Below, one piece after another: positions 43,004-51,856 of a stretch of 64,000 nucleotides of DNA. Location of the stretch: positions 1,736,001-1,800,000 of the forward strand of contig CBDESM010000003.1 of NCBI GenBank assembly GCA_965242485.1. Direction: 5' to 3'. Each line of letters begins with the position of its first letter. Positions within the stretch are counted from its first letter, which is position 1. The position numbers were made by a program, and so were the translations under genes. The stretch is from CBDESM01 sp965242485 (GTDB lineage Bacteria; Chloroflexota; Dehalococcoidia; Bin125). Below the pieces are notes generated by a model, which saw only the letters and a program-made list of their open reading frames with translations, did not search any database and was not told where the DNA came from.

Positions 43004-43504
43004 GTGGCCGACGAGCCGCTGGTGGGGATCATGATGGGCTCCGCATCCGATTGGGAGACGATGCGGAATACCGCGCAGACCCTGCGCGATCTCGGCATCC
43101 CGCATGAAATCCGCGTGCTTTCCGCCCACCGCACGCCCGACCAGGCGGCCGAGTACGCGGCCACGGCTTCCGCGCGGGGCCTCCGCGTGATCATCGCCGG
43201 CGCCGGCGGCGCGGCCGCCCTGCCCGGCGCGGTCGCCGCCAAGACCGACCTTCCCGTGATCGGCGTCCCCGTCAAGGGCTGGGCTACCGACGGCCTCGAC
43301 TCGCTGCTCTCGATGGCCCAGATGCCGCGCGGCTTCCCCGTCGCCACCGTCGCCATCGGCCGCACCGGCGCCGTCAACGCGGCCCTGCTCGCGGCGCGGA
43401 TACTGGGCTTGGCGGACGCGGGGATCGCCGATGCCGTGCGCGCGTTCCGCGAGCGGCAGACGCGCGAGATCCTCGACGCGCCCCCGCCCTCGCTCGACGA
43501 CTGA
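43004..43504 (+). CDS. purE: N5-carboxyaminoimidazole ribonucleotide mutase
   Basis: 166 residues from the GTG at 43004, chosen for the GGAGGG 8 bp upstream and the family start LVGIMMGSASDWETM. Other PurE landmarks: VLSAHRTPD, IAGAGGAAALPG and GVPVKGWATDGLDSLLSMAQMP. Class I PurE normally acts after PurK; purK is not in the window. Six bp before def. Confidence 0.95.
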   Translation: MADEPLVGIMMGSASDWETMRNTAQTLRDLGIPHEIRVLSAHRTPDQAAEYAATASARGLRVIIAGAGGAAALPGAVAAKTDLPVIGVPVKGWATDGLDSLLSMAQMPRGFPVATVAIGRTGAVNAALLAARILGLADAGIADAVRAFRERQTREILDAPPPSLDD

Positions 43505-43510
43505 CCCCCG

Positions 43511-44020
43511 ATGGCGATCCGCACGATCACCACGCTGCCGGGCGACGCCCGCGTGCTGCGGACCCCCGCCCGCGAAGTCACCCGCTTCGACGGCGCCCTG
43601 CGCGCCCTGCTCGACGACATGGCCGACTCCATGTACGGCGCGCAGGGCGTCGGCCTCGCCGCGCCGCAGATCGGCGTCCCCTTGCGGGTCGTCCTACTCG
43701 GCCTTCCCGGCGAGCCCCCGTTTCCCCTGATCAACCCCGAAGTGGTCGAGCGCGAGGGCGAGCGCGAGCTGACTGAGGGCTGCCTCTCCGTGCCCGGCTA
43801 CCGCGCGCCCGTCCTCCGCTCCGAGTCCGTCCGTGTCCGCGCCCGGGACCCGCAGGGCCGCGAAATCGAAATCTCGGCCACCGGCGATCTCCTCGCCCAC
43901 GCACTCGAACACGAGATCGACCACATCAACGGCACCGTCTACATCGACCACGTCCGATCACCCGAAGATCTTTGGAGCCTGGACGAGCTGGAGCCCGACG
44001 ACGATGACGCCGACGATTAG
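43511..44020 (+). CDS. def: Peptide deformylase
   Basis: 169 residues. All three motifs are present: GVGLAAPQIG (46-55), EGCLS with metal ligand C91, and HEIDH with H134, E135 and H138. Removes formyl from nascent proteins. The residue before HEIDH is Glu rather than the usual Gln, a small deviation. An acidic tail (EPDDDDADD) ends the protein; its coding sequence overlaps the next gene by 17 bp. Confidence 0.95.
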   Translation: MAIRTITTLPGDARVLRTPAREVTRFDGALRALLDDMADSMYGAQGVGLAAPQIGVPLRVVLLGLPGEPPFPLINPEVVEREGERELTEGCLSVPGYRAPVLRSESVRVRARDPQGREIEISATGDLLAHALEHEIDHINGTVYIDHVRSPEDLWSLDELEPDDDDADD

Positions 44021-45425
44021 CGCCTCCCTCGCGCAGCTGGCGGAGCTCGGCGACGCCTTCGTCGTCGGCGGCGCGGTGCGCGACGCCCTGCTCGGTACGC
44101 CCAGCGCCGACATCGACATCGCCGCCACCGGCGCGCCCGGCTGGGCCGCCCGCGCCGGCGACCTCTTCGGCGCCCGCCCTATCGATCTCGGCGGCCCCAT
44201 TCCGACCTTCCGCCTGGCCCTGCCCGACGGCACGATCGACGTCGTGGACCTGCCCGACGGCCTCGATGCCGACCTCGCGCGCCGCGACTTCACCGTCAAC
44301 GCGCTCGCCGTCCCGCTGGCCGACTTCGCCGCCGGCCGTGTCGACGAGGCACTGATCGACCGCTGCGGCGGCGCGGCCGACCTGCGTGCGCGCCGCCTGG
44401 AACTCGTCTCCGACTCCGCCATCCGCGACGAGCCGATCCGCGCCCTGCGCGGCGTCCGCTTCGAAGCGACGCTCGGCCTGCGCCTCACCGGCGGGGCCGA
44501 AACCGCGATCCGGGCCGCCGCCGGCGATCTGCACGGCGTCGCCGGCGAGCGCATCTGGGCCGAACTCGCGCGCATCTTCGACTCAGATTCCGCCTCCGCG
44601 GCCGTCCGCCGCATGGAGCAGCTCGCCCTGCTCGGCCCGCTCTTTCCCGAACTCGACGACTGCCGCGGCACTGATCAGCGCCCCGTCCACCGCCGCGACG
44701 TCTTCGACCACCAGCTCGACGCGCTCGAATACCTCGACGGCCTGATCGCGGACCGGCCGCGCGGCGAGACCTTCGACCTGCACGCCCCGCTCCATTCGGC
44801 GCTCGGCGGCGACGCGCTCGCCGGCATCAGGGCGGCCCGCCGCACGCTGCGGATCGCGACCCTGCTGCACGACATCGGCAAGCCCGGCACCCGCAGCGTC
44901 GGCGAAGACGGGCGCACCCACTTCTACGGACACTCCGAGCTCGGCGCGGAGCTCGCCGTCGCGCGCCTCCGCCGCCTCCGCGCCCCCCGCCGCCTGATCG
45001 ATCAGGTCGAGCGCTTAGTCGCGGCCCACCTCCGCCCCGGCATGATCGCCTCGCCCGGGCGCCCTCCGACCGAGCGCGCCCTCTACCGCTTCCACCGCGA
45101 TCTCGGCGGCGATGCCGCGCCGCTCTGCCTGCTCTTCCTCGCCGACGCGCTGGCCACCGTCGGCCCCGGCGCGCTCGCCCCGCGCTGGCCCGCCTACGTC
45201 GATCACGTCTCCCGCATCATCGCCTGGCAGCCGCGCCGATCTTCCCCCCGCTCGCGCCTGCTCAGCGGGACCGCGGTGATGGACGCGACCGGGCTGCGGC
45301 CGGGCCCCGAGATCGGCCGCATCCTCGCCGCGCTCGACGAGGCCGCCGCGCTGGGCGAGATCTCGACCCCGGAAGCCGCACGCGAACGCGCCCTCGAACT
45401 GGCCGGCGCGGCCGGTACGGGCTGA
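44004..45425 (+). CDS. cca: tRNA nucleotidyltransferase / poly(A) polymerase family with HD domain
   Basis: 473 residues from the ATG at 44004, inside the def 3' end. Class II nucleotidyltransferase head: FVVGGAVRDALLG, SADIDIAATG, DLARRDFTVNALA and IRDEPIRALRGVRFEATL; HD domain with LLHDIGKPGT. It would add or repair the tRNA 3' CCA; a poly(A)-polymerase or A-adding role cannot be excluded. The RRDFT and EPxRxLR blocks support CCA-type activity. Confidence 0.88.
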   Translation: MTPTISASLAQLAELGDAFVVGGAVRDALLGTPSADIDIAATGAPGWAARAGDLFGARPIDLGGPIPTFRLALPDGTIDVVDLPDGLDADLARRDFTVNALAVPLADFAAGRVDEALIDRCGGAADLRARRLELVSDSAIRDEPIRALRGVRFEATLGLRLTGGAETAIRAAAGDLHGVAGERIWAELARIFDSDSASAAVRRMEQLALLGPLFPELDDCRGTDQRPVHRRDVFDHQLDALEYLDGLIADRPRGETFDLHAPLHSALGGDALAGIRAARRTLRIATLLHDIGKPGTRSVGEDGRTHFYGHSELGAELAVARLRRLRAPRRLIDQVERLVAAHLRPGMIASPGRPPTERALYRFHRDLGGDAAPLCLLFLADALATVGPGALAPRWPAYVDHVSRIIAWQPRRSSPRSRLLSGTAVMDATGLRPGPEIGRILAALDEAAALGEISTPEAARERALELAGAAGTG

Positions 45426-45437
45426 GAGGCCGCTGCC

Positions 45438-45770
45438 ATGACCGAAGTCATCCTGATCACGCTGCTCGTCGTCGCGCTCTTCTTCATCTTCTTCATCCGC
45501 CCCGCCCGCTCTGAGCAGCAACGCCGCCAGCAGCACCTGACCGAACTCCGCATCGGCGATCAGGTGCTCACCCGCGGCGGCCTGATCGCCGAAGTCACCG
45601 ACGTCGAAACCCCCGACGACGGCCCGATGATCCTGCTCCTCACCCTCGCCGAAGGCGTCGAAGTCCGCGCCCGCACCTCCGCCATCGAAGAAGTGATCGC
45701 CCCGGCTCCCGTGCCGGAGGACGAGTTCGACGACCCTGAAATCGGCTCCGAAGAGGAGCGCCCCGACTGA
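45438..45770 (+). CDS. yajC: Preprotein translocase accessory subunit YajC
   Basis: 110 residues: one N-terminal membrane helix ending FFIFFIRPARSEQQRRQQH (YajC hallmark RP...EQ+RR), then a small domain LRIGDQVLTRGGLIAEVT and an acidic tail. Acts with SecDF at the Sec translocon. 12 bp after cca, 117 bp before secD. Confidence 0.93.
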   Translation: MTEVILITLLVVALFFIFFIRPARSEQQRRQQHLTELRIGDQVLTRGGLIAEVTDVETPDDGPMILLLTLAEGVEVRARTSAIEEVIAPAPVPEDEFDDPEIGSEEERPD

Positions 45771-45783
45771 CCGCGGCACGGTC

Positions 45784-45824
45784 GGCGGCCCAATCTGCCG
45801 CCCCCTGTCGCGGTTAGCGCCGCG
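45784..45824. terminator. Two short hairpins between yajC and secD
   Basis: GGCGGC-N7-GCCGCC (45784-45802) and CGCGG-N6-CCGCG (45809-45824) follow the yajC stop. No T-run, so only weak support as terminators or processing sites. Confidence 0.3.
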
Positions 45825-45848
45825 ATGCTGCATAGTCACTACTAGACA

Positions 45849-45854
45849 TATGCT
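45849..45854 (+). promoter_or_regulatory. -10-like TATGCT for secDF
   Basis: TATGCT follows an AT-rich patch (45832-45848) in the yajC-secD spacer and matches the hexamer before purE, leuS and clpP. Leader of about 28 nt to the secD GTG. Confidence 0.4.
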
Positions 45855-45887
45855 GCAACACCCGCGAACCGCTGAACGACGAACGCC

Positions 45888-47651
45888 GTGCGCCGCGTGA
45901 TCCGCTTCTTCCAACGATTCAAGTTCCGCGACGCCTACGCGCTCGCCGTGATCCTGATCCTGACCGGCTTCTCCATCGCCGCCACCTGGCCCGGCCAGCC
46001 CGAGCGCTACCTGCCGAACTGGATCGACTGGCCCCGCGGCGGCGGCGTCCAAGTCGGCGACTGGGAGCGCGCCGACTTCCGCCTCGGCCTCGACCTCAAC
46101 GGCGGCGTCTCGATCACCCTCGAAGCCTCCGGCCAGGCCGCGCTCGTCCGCCGCGGCGAATCGCTCAACGAATTCATCGAGCGCGAAAACGCGTCCAGCG
46201 GGGTCGAGATCACGCTCGAAGAGCTGCTCGAACGCAACCCCGAGCTCGAATCGCTCGCGCCCGAGGACTACGCCCGCCCGCTGCCCGAGGAGATCGAAGA
46301 GCTCGTGCTGCCGCTCGACGCCGGCTCCGACGCGCTCGCCGCTTCCGTCGAGGAGGCCCGCCGTGTGATCGAGGAGCGGGTCAACGGCTTCGGCATCTCC
46401 GAGGCCGAGGTCACGATCATCGGCGACTCCCGGATCAACGCCCAGATTCCTGGCGTCGACGCCGACCAGGCCTCCGAGCTGGTCGGCTCCACGGCCCAGC
46501 TCGAATTCCGCGAGCTCGACCTCGTCAACATCTCCGAACCGGGCCCCGCCCCGCCGCTCGTCGTCCGCGACGCCATCGACGACGTCTGGGTCGCCGCGGC
46601 CCGCGACAACCCCGATCAGCTCGGCCTGCGCGCGCCTTCCTGGTTCATCCCCTCGCCCGACGAGGACGTGATCGTCGAAGAGAACCAGCGCTGGCTGCCC
46701 GCCGTCGGCATCACCGAGGCCGGCGACACCGTCCAGCTCACGGGCCGCCACCTCAACCCCGACTCGATCACCCGCACCCTCGACCAGGGCGCCACCCCCG
46801 CCCTCGAGTTCGAGCTCGACGACGAGGGCGCGCGCCTGATGGAGCAGATCACCCGCCGCCTCCAGCCCCAGCAGCTGCCCTTGGGCATCTTCGTCGACCG
46901 CGCCCTCGTCAGCAGCCCCAACGTGCAGGGCATCATCGCGGATCAGGGCATCATCAACGGGCTCACCGAGGAGGACGCCGTCACCCTCCGCCGCCAGCTC
47001 CGCGCCGGCGCGCTCCCGATCAACCTGCGCGTGCTCCAGAACACCGAGGTCGCGGCCACGCTCGGCGAGGACTCGGTCGTCGAAACCGTGCAGGCCGGTG
47101 CGGTCGCCTTCCTCGCCATCATCGTCTTCATGATCATCTACTACCGCGTCCCCGGCCTGCTCGCCGCGCTCGCCCTGATCGTCTACGGCGCCGGCGTCCT
47201 CGCCACCTTCAAGCTCGTCCCGATCACGCTCACCCTCGCCGGCGTCGCCGGCCTCGTCCTCTCGATCGGCTTCGCGGTCGACGGCAACGTCCTCATCTTC
47301 GAGCGGCTCAAGGAAGAGCTGCGCCTCGGCCGCAGCCTGCAGGGGGCGGTCGACACCGCCTGGGCCCGCGCCTGGCCGGCGATCCGCGACGCCAACGTCT
47401 CGACGCTGATCACCGTCGCGATCCTCTGGCTCTTCGCCGACGCGCTCAACCAGAACCTGATCAAGTCCTTCGCGCTGGCGCTGCTCGTCGGCACCGGCTT
47501 CAGCTTCGTCACGGTCATGTTCGTCACCCGCACCTTCATGAACATCGCCGTCAGCGCCGGCGTCAATCCCGGCCCGCGCTCCTTCGGGGTGCGCCAGCTG
47601 TCGGTCGCGCCGCGCCGCCGGCGCAGACGCGGAGCGGAGGAGCCCGCGTGA
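45888..47651 (+). CDS. secD: Protein translocase subunit SecD
   Basis: 587 residues, GTG start. One N-terminal helix, a large extracytoplasmic P1 domain (FRLGLDLNGGVSITLEA, then SEAEVTIIGDSRINAQIPG and TAQLEFREL) and five C-terminal helices with DSVVETVQAGAVAF, AVDGNVLIFERLKEELRLG. Uses the proton gradient to help pull exported proteins. Overlaps secF by 4 bp (GTGA). Confidence 0.95.
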   Translation: MRRVIRFFQRFKFRDAYALAVILILTGFSIAATWPGQPERYLPNWIDWPRGGGVQVGDWERADFRLGLDLNGGVSITLEASGQAALVRRGESLNEFIERENASSGVEITLEELLERNPELESLAPEDYARPLPEEIEELVLPLDAGSDALAASVEEARRVIEERVNGFGISEAEVTIIGDSRINAQIPGVDADQASELVGSTAQLEFRELDLVNISEPGPAPPLVVRDAIDDVWVAAARDNPDQLGLRAPSWFIPSPDEDVIVEENQRWLPAVGITEAGDTVQLTGRHLNPDSITRTLDQGATPALEFELDDEGARLMEQITRRLQPQQLPLGIFVDRALVSSPNVQGIIADQGIINGLTEEDAVTLRRQLRAGALPINLRVLQNTEVAATLGEDSVVETVQAGAVAFLAIIVFMIIYYRVPGLLAALALIVYGAGVLATFKLVPITLTLAGVAGLVLSIGFAVDGNVLIFERLKEELRLGRSLQGAVDTAWARAWPAIRDANVSTLITVAILWLFADALNQNLIKSFALALLVGTGFSFVTVMFVTRTFMNIAVSAGVNPGPRSFGVRQLSVAPRRRRRRGAEEPA

Positions 47652-48910
47652 TCGACTTCATCGGCAAGCGCCGCTTCTACGCGCTCTTCTCCCTCGCGCT
47701 CCTGATCCCCTCGCTGATCGCGCTCGGCCTCTGGCAGTTCGAGCCTGGCCTCGATTTCGCCGGCGGCCTCGAAACCGAAGTCCGCTTCATCCGCGACGTC
47801 TCCCGCGACGACGTGCAGGCCGCCGCCGACTCCGCCGAGCTCCCCGAAGGCGCGGAGGTCGCCGTTTCCGATGCCGACGAGGGCATCTACCGCATCGAGA
47901 TGACCATCCCCGAAGCCGCCGGCGGGGACTCCGCGGCCGATGCCGCCGCCGAAGACGCGGGCGGAGAAGCGGCCGAGGAACAGCCCGATCCCGTCGCGGA
48001 TGCCGACGCGGCCCTCGGCTCCGCGCTCGGCGCGGCCTTCCCCGGCCTGGCCGTCGCGGAATCTTCCGTCGACGGCAACCTCGTCGTCCGCTCCATCTGG
48101 TTCCCCTACGACGCCGATCAGGACGAGGTCCGGTCCGCGCTCGAAACCACCGCGTTCGGCGGGGCGCGCATCCAGGAAACCGCCGACGGCGACTTCCGCA
48201 TCCGCGTCGAAGTCGACGATGACGACGACGTCGAGCTCATCCGCAACCAGATCAACGGGGCGCTCCGCGCCGAGGTTTCCCCGATCATCGTGCTGCAGTC
48301 CTCCTCCGTCAGCGCCATCCTCTCGGTCGAGATCGCCCGCGACGCGGGGATCGCCCTCGCCTGCGCCGCCGCCGCCATCCTCGTCTACATCTCGCTCGCC
48401 TTCCGCCGCCTGCCCAACCCCGTCCTCTACGGCGCGGCCGCGATCATCGCCCTGCTGCACGACATCGCCATCGTCGCCGGCGCGTTCGCCATCGCGGGGC
48501 GCTTCGGCGGCCTCGAGGTCAACGCGATGTTCGTCACCGCGCTGCTCGCCATCATCGGCTACAGCGTCAACGACACCATCGTCGTCTTCGACCGCATCCG
48601 CGAAAACCTGCTGCTCGACCCGCGCGAGGATTTCAAGCGGGTCGTCAACGCCGCCATCACCCAGACGCTCGGCCGCTCGCTCAACACCTCGATGACGCTG
48701 CTGCTCGCCGTCCTCGCCCTGCTCCTGATCGGCGGCGTCACCGTCCGCCCCTTCCTCATCGTCCTCTTCATCGGCACCCTCGCCGGCACCTACTCCTCCA
48801 TCGCCGTCGCCAGCCAGATCGTCGTCCTCTGGCAGGACGGCACGCTTCCCCGCTTCCTCCGCCTCGGCGGCGACCGCCGCGAAATCCGCCGCGTTCCCGG
48901 CGGCGCTTAG
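47648..48910 (+). CDS. secF: Protein translocase subunit SecF with enlarged acidic periplasmic domain
   Basis: 420 residues, GTG start; SecF is usually near 300. Core features are normal: GLDFAGGLETEVRF, the helix block IGYSVNDTIVVFDRIREN and AAITQTLGRSLNTSMT. The extra length lies in the extracytoplasmic domain (about 80-200) and includes an Ala/Asp/Glu-rich low-complexity stretch (about 95-125). Works with SecD; genes overlap. Confidence 0.94.
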   Translation: MIDFIGKRRFYALFSLALLIPSLIALGLWQFEPGLDFAGGLETEVRFIRDVSRDDVQAAADSAELPEGAEVAVSDADEGIYRIEMTIPEAAGGDSAADAAAEDAGGEAAEEQPDPVADADAALGSALGAAFPGLAVAESSVDGNLVVRSIWFPYDADQDEVRSALETTAFGGARIQETADGDFRIRVEVDDDDDVELIRNQINGALRAEVSPIIVLQSSSVSAILSVEIARDAGIALACAAAAILVYISLAFRRLPNPVLYGAAAIIALLHDIAIVAGAFAIAGRFGGLEVNAMFVTALLAIIGYSVNDTIVVFDRIRENLLLDPREDFKRVVNAAITQTLGRSLNTSMTLLLAVLALLLIGGVTVRPFLIVLFIGTLAGTYSSIAVASQIVVLWQDGTLPRFLRLGGDRREIRRVPGGA

Positions 48911-48938
48911 CCGTCGCGCCGCGGTCCGGCGGAAACGT

Positions 48939-50807
48939 TCAGTTCGAGCGCAGCACCCGGTGATCGCCCACGCGCCGCGTGATCCGGCGTTGATCCATGT
49001 CCTCCAGCAGCGCCTGCGCGATCTTCCGGCTCGTGCCCGCCCGGTCCCGCACCTCTGCGAGCGTCGCCTGCCCCTGCTCCAGAATCAGCCCCCGCACCTG
49101 CTCCGTCATTTCGTCGTACACCTCGCGCAGCAGCACCACGCCCGACCGCATCCGCACCACCTGGTCCTGCGCCGCCAGGTATTCGACCAAATCCGCGTCC
49201 AGCGATGGATCGACGTCCGTCCGCGCGCCCTGTTCGCGCAGCCGTCCGAGCAGCGAATCGACCGCCCGCTGCTGCTCCTCCGTCAGCTCCGCCCGCCGGC
49301 CCGGCAAATCCAGCCGTCCTTCCCGCGCGGCGAGCCAGCCGCGTTCGATCAGCCCCGCCTCCAGCGCCGCGAACGGGCGCGGGCCCAGCCGCAGCCGGCT
49401 GCGCAGGTCCTCGCGCGGCAGCCCCCCGCTCAGCGGATGCTCGCCCACGTGCGCCTGCACGAGCCCCCGCGCCCGTTCCTGCAGCGCCTCGTACCCGTCG
49501 TCGCTGATCAGCGTCGCCGAATCCGACAGCGCGTCCGCGCCCAGCAGCACCACCGCGCCGCCCGCGATCCGCCGGCGGATCGCTTCCTCCGCCTCCGACG
49601 CCTCCAGTTCGCTCTTCGCCGCCAGTTCCGACCACGCCACCGGCTCCATCCGCGCCAGCAGGGTCAGCAGCGCGTCGTCCGCCGATCCTTCCAGCAGCGT
49701 CAGCAGCGCCTCCAGCGTCGATTGATCGTTGCGGTGGTGCCGCCGCGGCTGCGTATCCACGATCCGCCCGCCCGCGATCGTCTCGCTTCCGGTGCGCAGC
49801 ACGAAGCGATCCCCCCGCGCCGCCGCCAGCGGCGCATCCAGCCGCAGCTGCGCCCAGCCCCCTTCGCCCGGCGCCACCGCGTCGCCTTCCAGCAGCCGCA
49901 CCCGCGCCTGCATCTCGGCCGATCCGCAGTGCGCCGTCAGCGTCGCGTTGTGCCGCAGCGGGCGCGGATGCCGAGCCGCCACCCGCAGCCGCACGTCGAC
50001 CGCCCGCGCCGGCCGCAGCAGTCCCGGCGGCGCCAGCACCATCCCCCGCCGCACTTCCCGCGCCGCGATCCCGCCCAGGTTGATCGCCGTCCGCGCCCCC
50101 GGCTCCGCCGATTCAATCGACTGCTCGTGCCGTTGGATCCCGCGGATCCGCCCCCGCGCCCCGGACGGCTCGATCACGACCTGATCGCCGACCGCGAACC
50201 GGCCGTCGATCAGCGTCCCCGTCACCACCGTCCCGAACCCGCTGATCGTGAACGCCCGGTCGATCGGCATCCGCGGCCGGCCCGCGTCCCGCGCCGCCGG
50301 CAGCCCGTCGATCGCCTCGTCCAGCCGCGCCTGCAAGTCCTCCAGCCCCTCGCCGGAAACCGCCGAGCAGGCGACCAGCGGCGCATCCTCCAGCGCCGTC
50401 CCGCGGCACGCCTCGCGTACTTCCTCCGCCACCAGCTCCCGCCACTCCTCTTCCGCCAGGTCCGACTTCGCCAGCGCGATCACGCCCCGCCGCACGTCCA
50501 GCAGGTCCAGGATGTCGAGATGTTCCAGCGTCTGCGGCATCACCCCTTCGTCCGCGGCCACCACCAGCAGCGCCACGTCGATCCCGCCGATTCCGGCCAG
50601 CATGTTGCGGATGAACCGCTCGTGGCCGGGCACGTCGATGATCGAAATTTCCCGTCCGCTCGGCAGCTGCGTCCAGGCGAATCCCAAGTCGATCGTCAGT
50701 CCCCGGGCCTTCTCCTCCTCCCAGCGATCGGGGTCGATTCCGCTCAGCGCGCGCACCAGCGCGCTCTTGCCGTGGTCGACATGGCCGGCGGTTCCGATCA
50801 CGAACAT
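48939..50807 (-). CDS. selB: Selenocysteine-specific elongation factor
   Basis: 622 residues. EF-Tu-like GTPase: GHVDHGKSAL, DVPGHERFIRNMLAG and AKSD; domain II (RAFTISGFGTVVTGTL-like block) and C-terminal winged-helix repeats (last about 570-620) that bind the SECIS RNA. Delivers Sec-tRNA to UGA codons, so the genome should encode SelA, SelD, tRNA-Sec and selenoproteins, none seen here. ATG lies 6 nt after TAGGCT. Confidence 0.94.
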   Translation of the reverse strand: MFVIGTAGHVDHGKSALVRALSGIDPDRWEEEKARGLTIDLGFAWTQLPSGREISIIDVPGHERFIRNMLAGIGGIDVALLVVAADEGVMPQTLEHLDILDLLDVRRGVIALAKSDLAEEEWRELVAEEVREACRGTALEDAPLVACSAVSGEGLEDLQARLDEAIDGLPAARDAGRPRMPIDRAFTISGFGTVVTGTLIDGRFAVGDQVVIEPSGARGRIRGIQRHEQSIESAEPGARTAINLGGIAAREVRRGMVLAPPGLLRPARAVDVRLRVAARHPRPLRHNATLTAHCGSAEMQARVRLLEGDAVAPGEGGWAQLRLDAPLAAARGDRFVLRTGSETIAGGRIVDTQPRRHHRNDQSTLEALLTLLEGSADDALLTLLARMEPVAWSELAAKSELEASEAEEAIRRRIAGGAVVLLGADALSDSATLISDDGYEALQERARGLVQAHVGEHPLSGGLPREDLRSRLRLGPRPFAALEAGLIERGWLAAREGRLDLPGRRAELTEEQQRAVDSLLGRLREQGARTDVDPSLDADLVEYLAAQDQVVRMRSGVVLLREVYDEMTEQVRGLILEQGQATLAEVRDRAGTSRKIAQALLEDMDQRRITRRVGDHRVLRSN

Positions 50808-50813
50808 GCAGGC

Positions 50814-50819
50814 AGCCTA
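50814..50819 (-). promoter_or_regulatory. -10-like TAGGCT for selB (leaderless)
   Basis: Reverse complement TAGGCT-N6-ATG; the same hexamer and spacing precede tig. Confidence 0.5.
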
Positions 50820-50847
50820 AATTGACCCCAGCTGAACGGAGGCCGAC

Positions 50848-51837
50848 ATGCAGGCGATCGTGGTCATCGGCGACGGCAAGTCGCCCGATTCACTCCAACT
50901 GGCCGAGGTCCCCGACCCGGCCCCCGGCGACGAGGAGCTGCTGCTCCGCGTCCATGCCTCCGCGCTCAACCGCGCCGACATCCTCCAGCGCCTCGGCGGC
51001 TACCCGCCCGTCCCCGGCGCATCCGAGATCCTCGGGCTCGAGCTCGCCGGCGAAGTCATCCAGGTCGGCGGCCGCGTCGACGGCTTCCAAGTCGGCGACC
51101 GGGTCTACGGACTCTCCGGCGGCGGCGGATACGCCGAGCTGGCCACGCTCCACCAATCCCTCGCCATGCATGTCCCCGACGGCCTCACCTGGCACGAAGC
51201 CGCCTCGATCCCCGAGGTCTTCTTCACCGCCAACACGGCCATCCGCACCCTCGGCCGCGCCCAGCCCGGCGAGCGCGTCCTGATCCACGCCGGCGGCAGC
51301 GGCGTCGGCATCGCCGCCATCCAGATCGCCGCCCTGATCGGCGCTGAAGTCTGGATCACCGCCGGCAGCGACGAAAAGTGCGCCCGCGCCCGCGAACTCG
51401 GCGCAGACGTGGCGATCAACTACCACGACCAGTCCTTCCGCGAAGTCGTCGAAGAGCGCACCGGCAGAGGCGGCGTCCACGTCATCCTCGACGTCATCGG
51501 CCGCGACTACCTCGACGCCAACCTGCACTCGCTCGCGCACCAGGGCCGTCTCGTCTTGGTCGGCCTCATGGGCGGCGCGACCGCCGACGCCAACCTCGGC
51601 CTCGTCCTCCGCAAGCGGCTCCAGATCTCCGGCACCGTCATGCGTTCCACTCCCCTGATCGAGCGCGCCGCCATCACCCGCGACTACCAGCAGCACCTCG
51701 AACCGGCCATGGTCAACGGCGAACTCAAGCCGATCATCGACTCCGTCTTCCCGCTCCGCGACGCCGCCGGCGCACACGCCTACATGGAGCAGAACCGCAA
51801 CTTCGGCAAAATCGTGCTCGACTGCCTCGAGGTCTGA
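50848..51837 (+). CDS. NAD(P)H:quinone oxidoreductase, zinc-independent MDR family
   Basis: 329 residues, like PIG3/QorA-type reductases. Substrate domain with VHASALNRADILQRLGGYPPVPG and GLELAGEV; nucleotide-binding domain with HAGGSGVGIAAIQIA and LDVIGRDYLDAN. Zinc ligands of alcohol dehydrogenases are absent. Reduces quinones or enones with NAD(P)H; the exact substrate is unknown. GGAGG 8 bp upstream. Divergent from selB with 40 bp between starts. Confidence 0.9.
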   Translation: MQAIVVIGDGKSPDSLQLAEVPDPAPGDEELLLRVHASALNRADILQRLGGYPPVPGASEILGLELAGEVIQVGGRVDGFQVGDRVYGLSGGGGYAELATLHQSLAMHVPDGLTWHEAASIPEVFFTANTAIRTLGRAQPGERVLIHAGGSGVGIAAIQIAALIGAEVWITAGSDEKCARARELGADVAINYHDQSFREVVEERTGRGGVHVILDVIGRDYLDANLHSLAHQGRLVLVGLMGGATADANLGLVLRKRLQISGTVMRSTPLIERAAITRDYQQHLEPAMVNGELKPIIDSVFPLRDAAGAHAYMEQNRNFGKIVLDCLEV

Positions 51838-51856
51838 CGCAAGTCTTGGGTCGGCC

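Noticed and set aside
42895..43734. 280-residue N-terminal extension of leuS
   Set aside because: It runs antisense through purE and def, lacks LeuRS similarity, and a good RBS and ATG exist at 42894.
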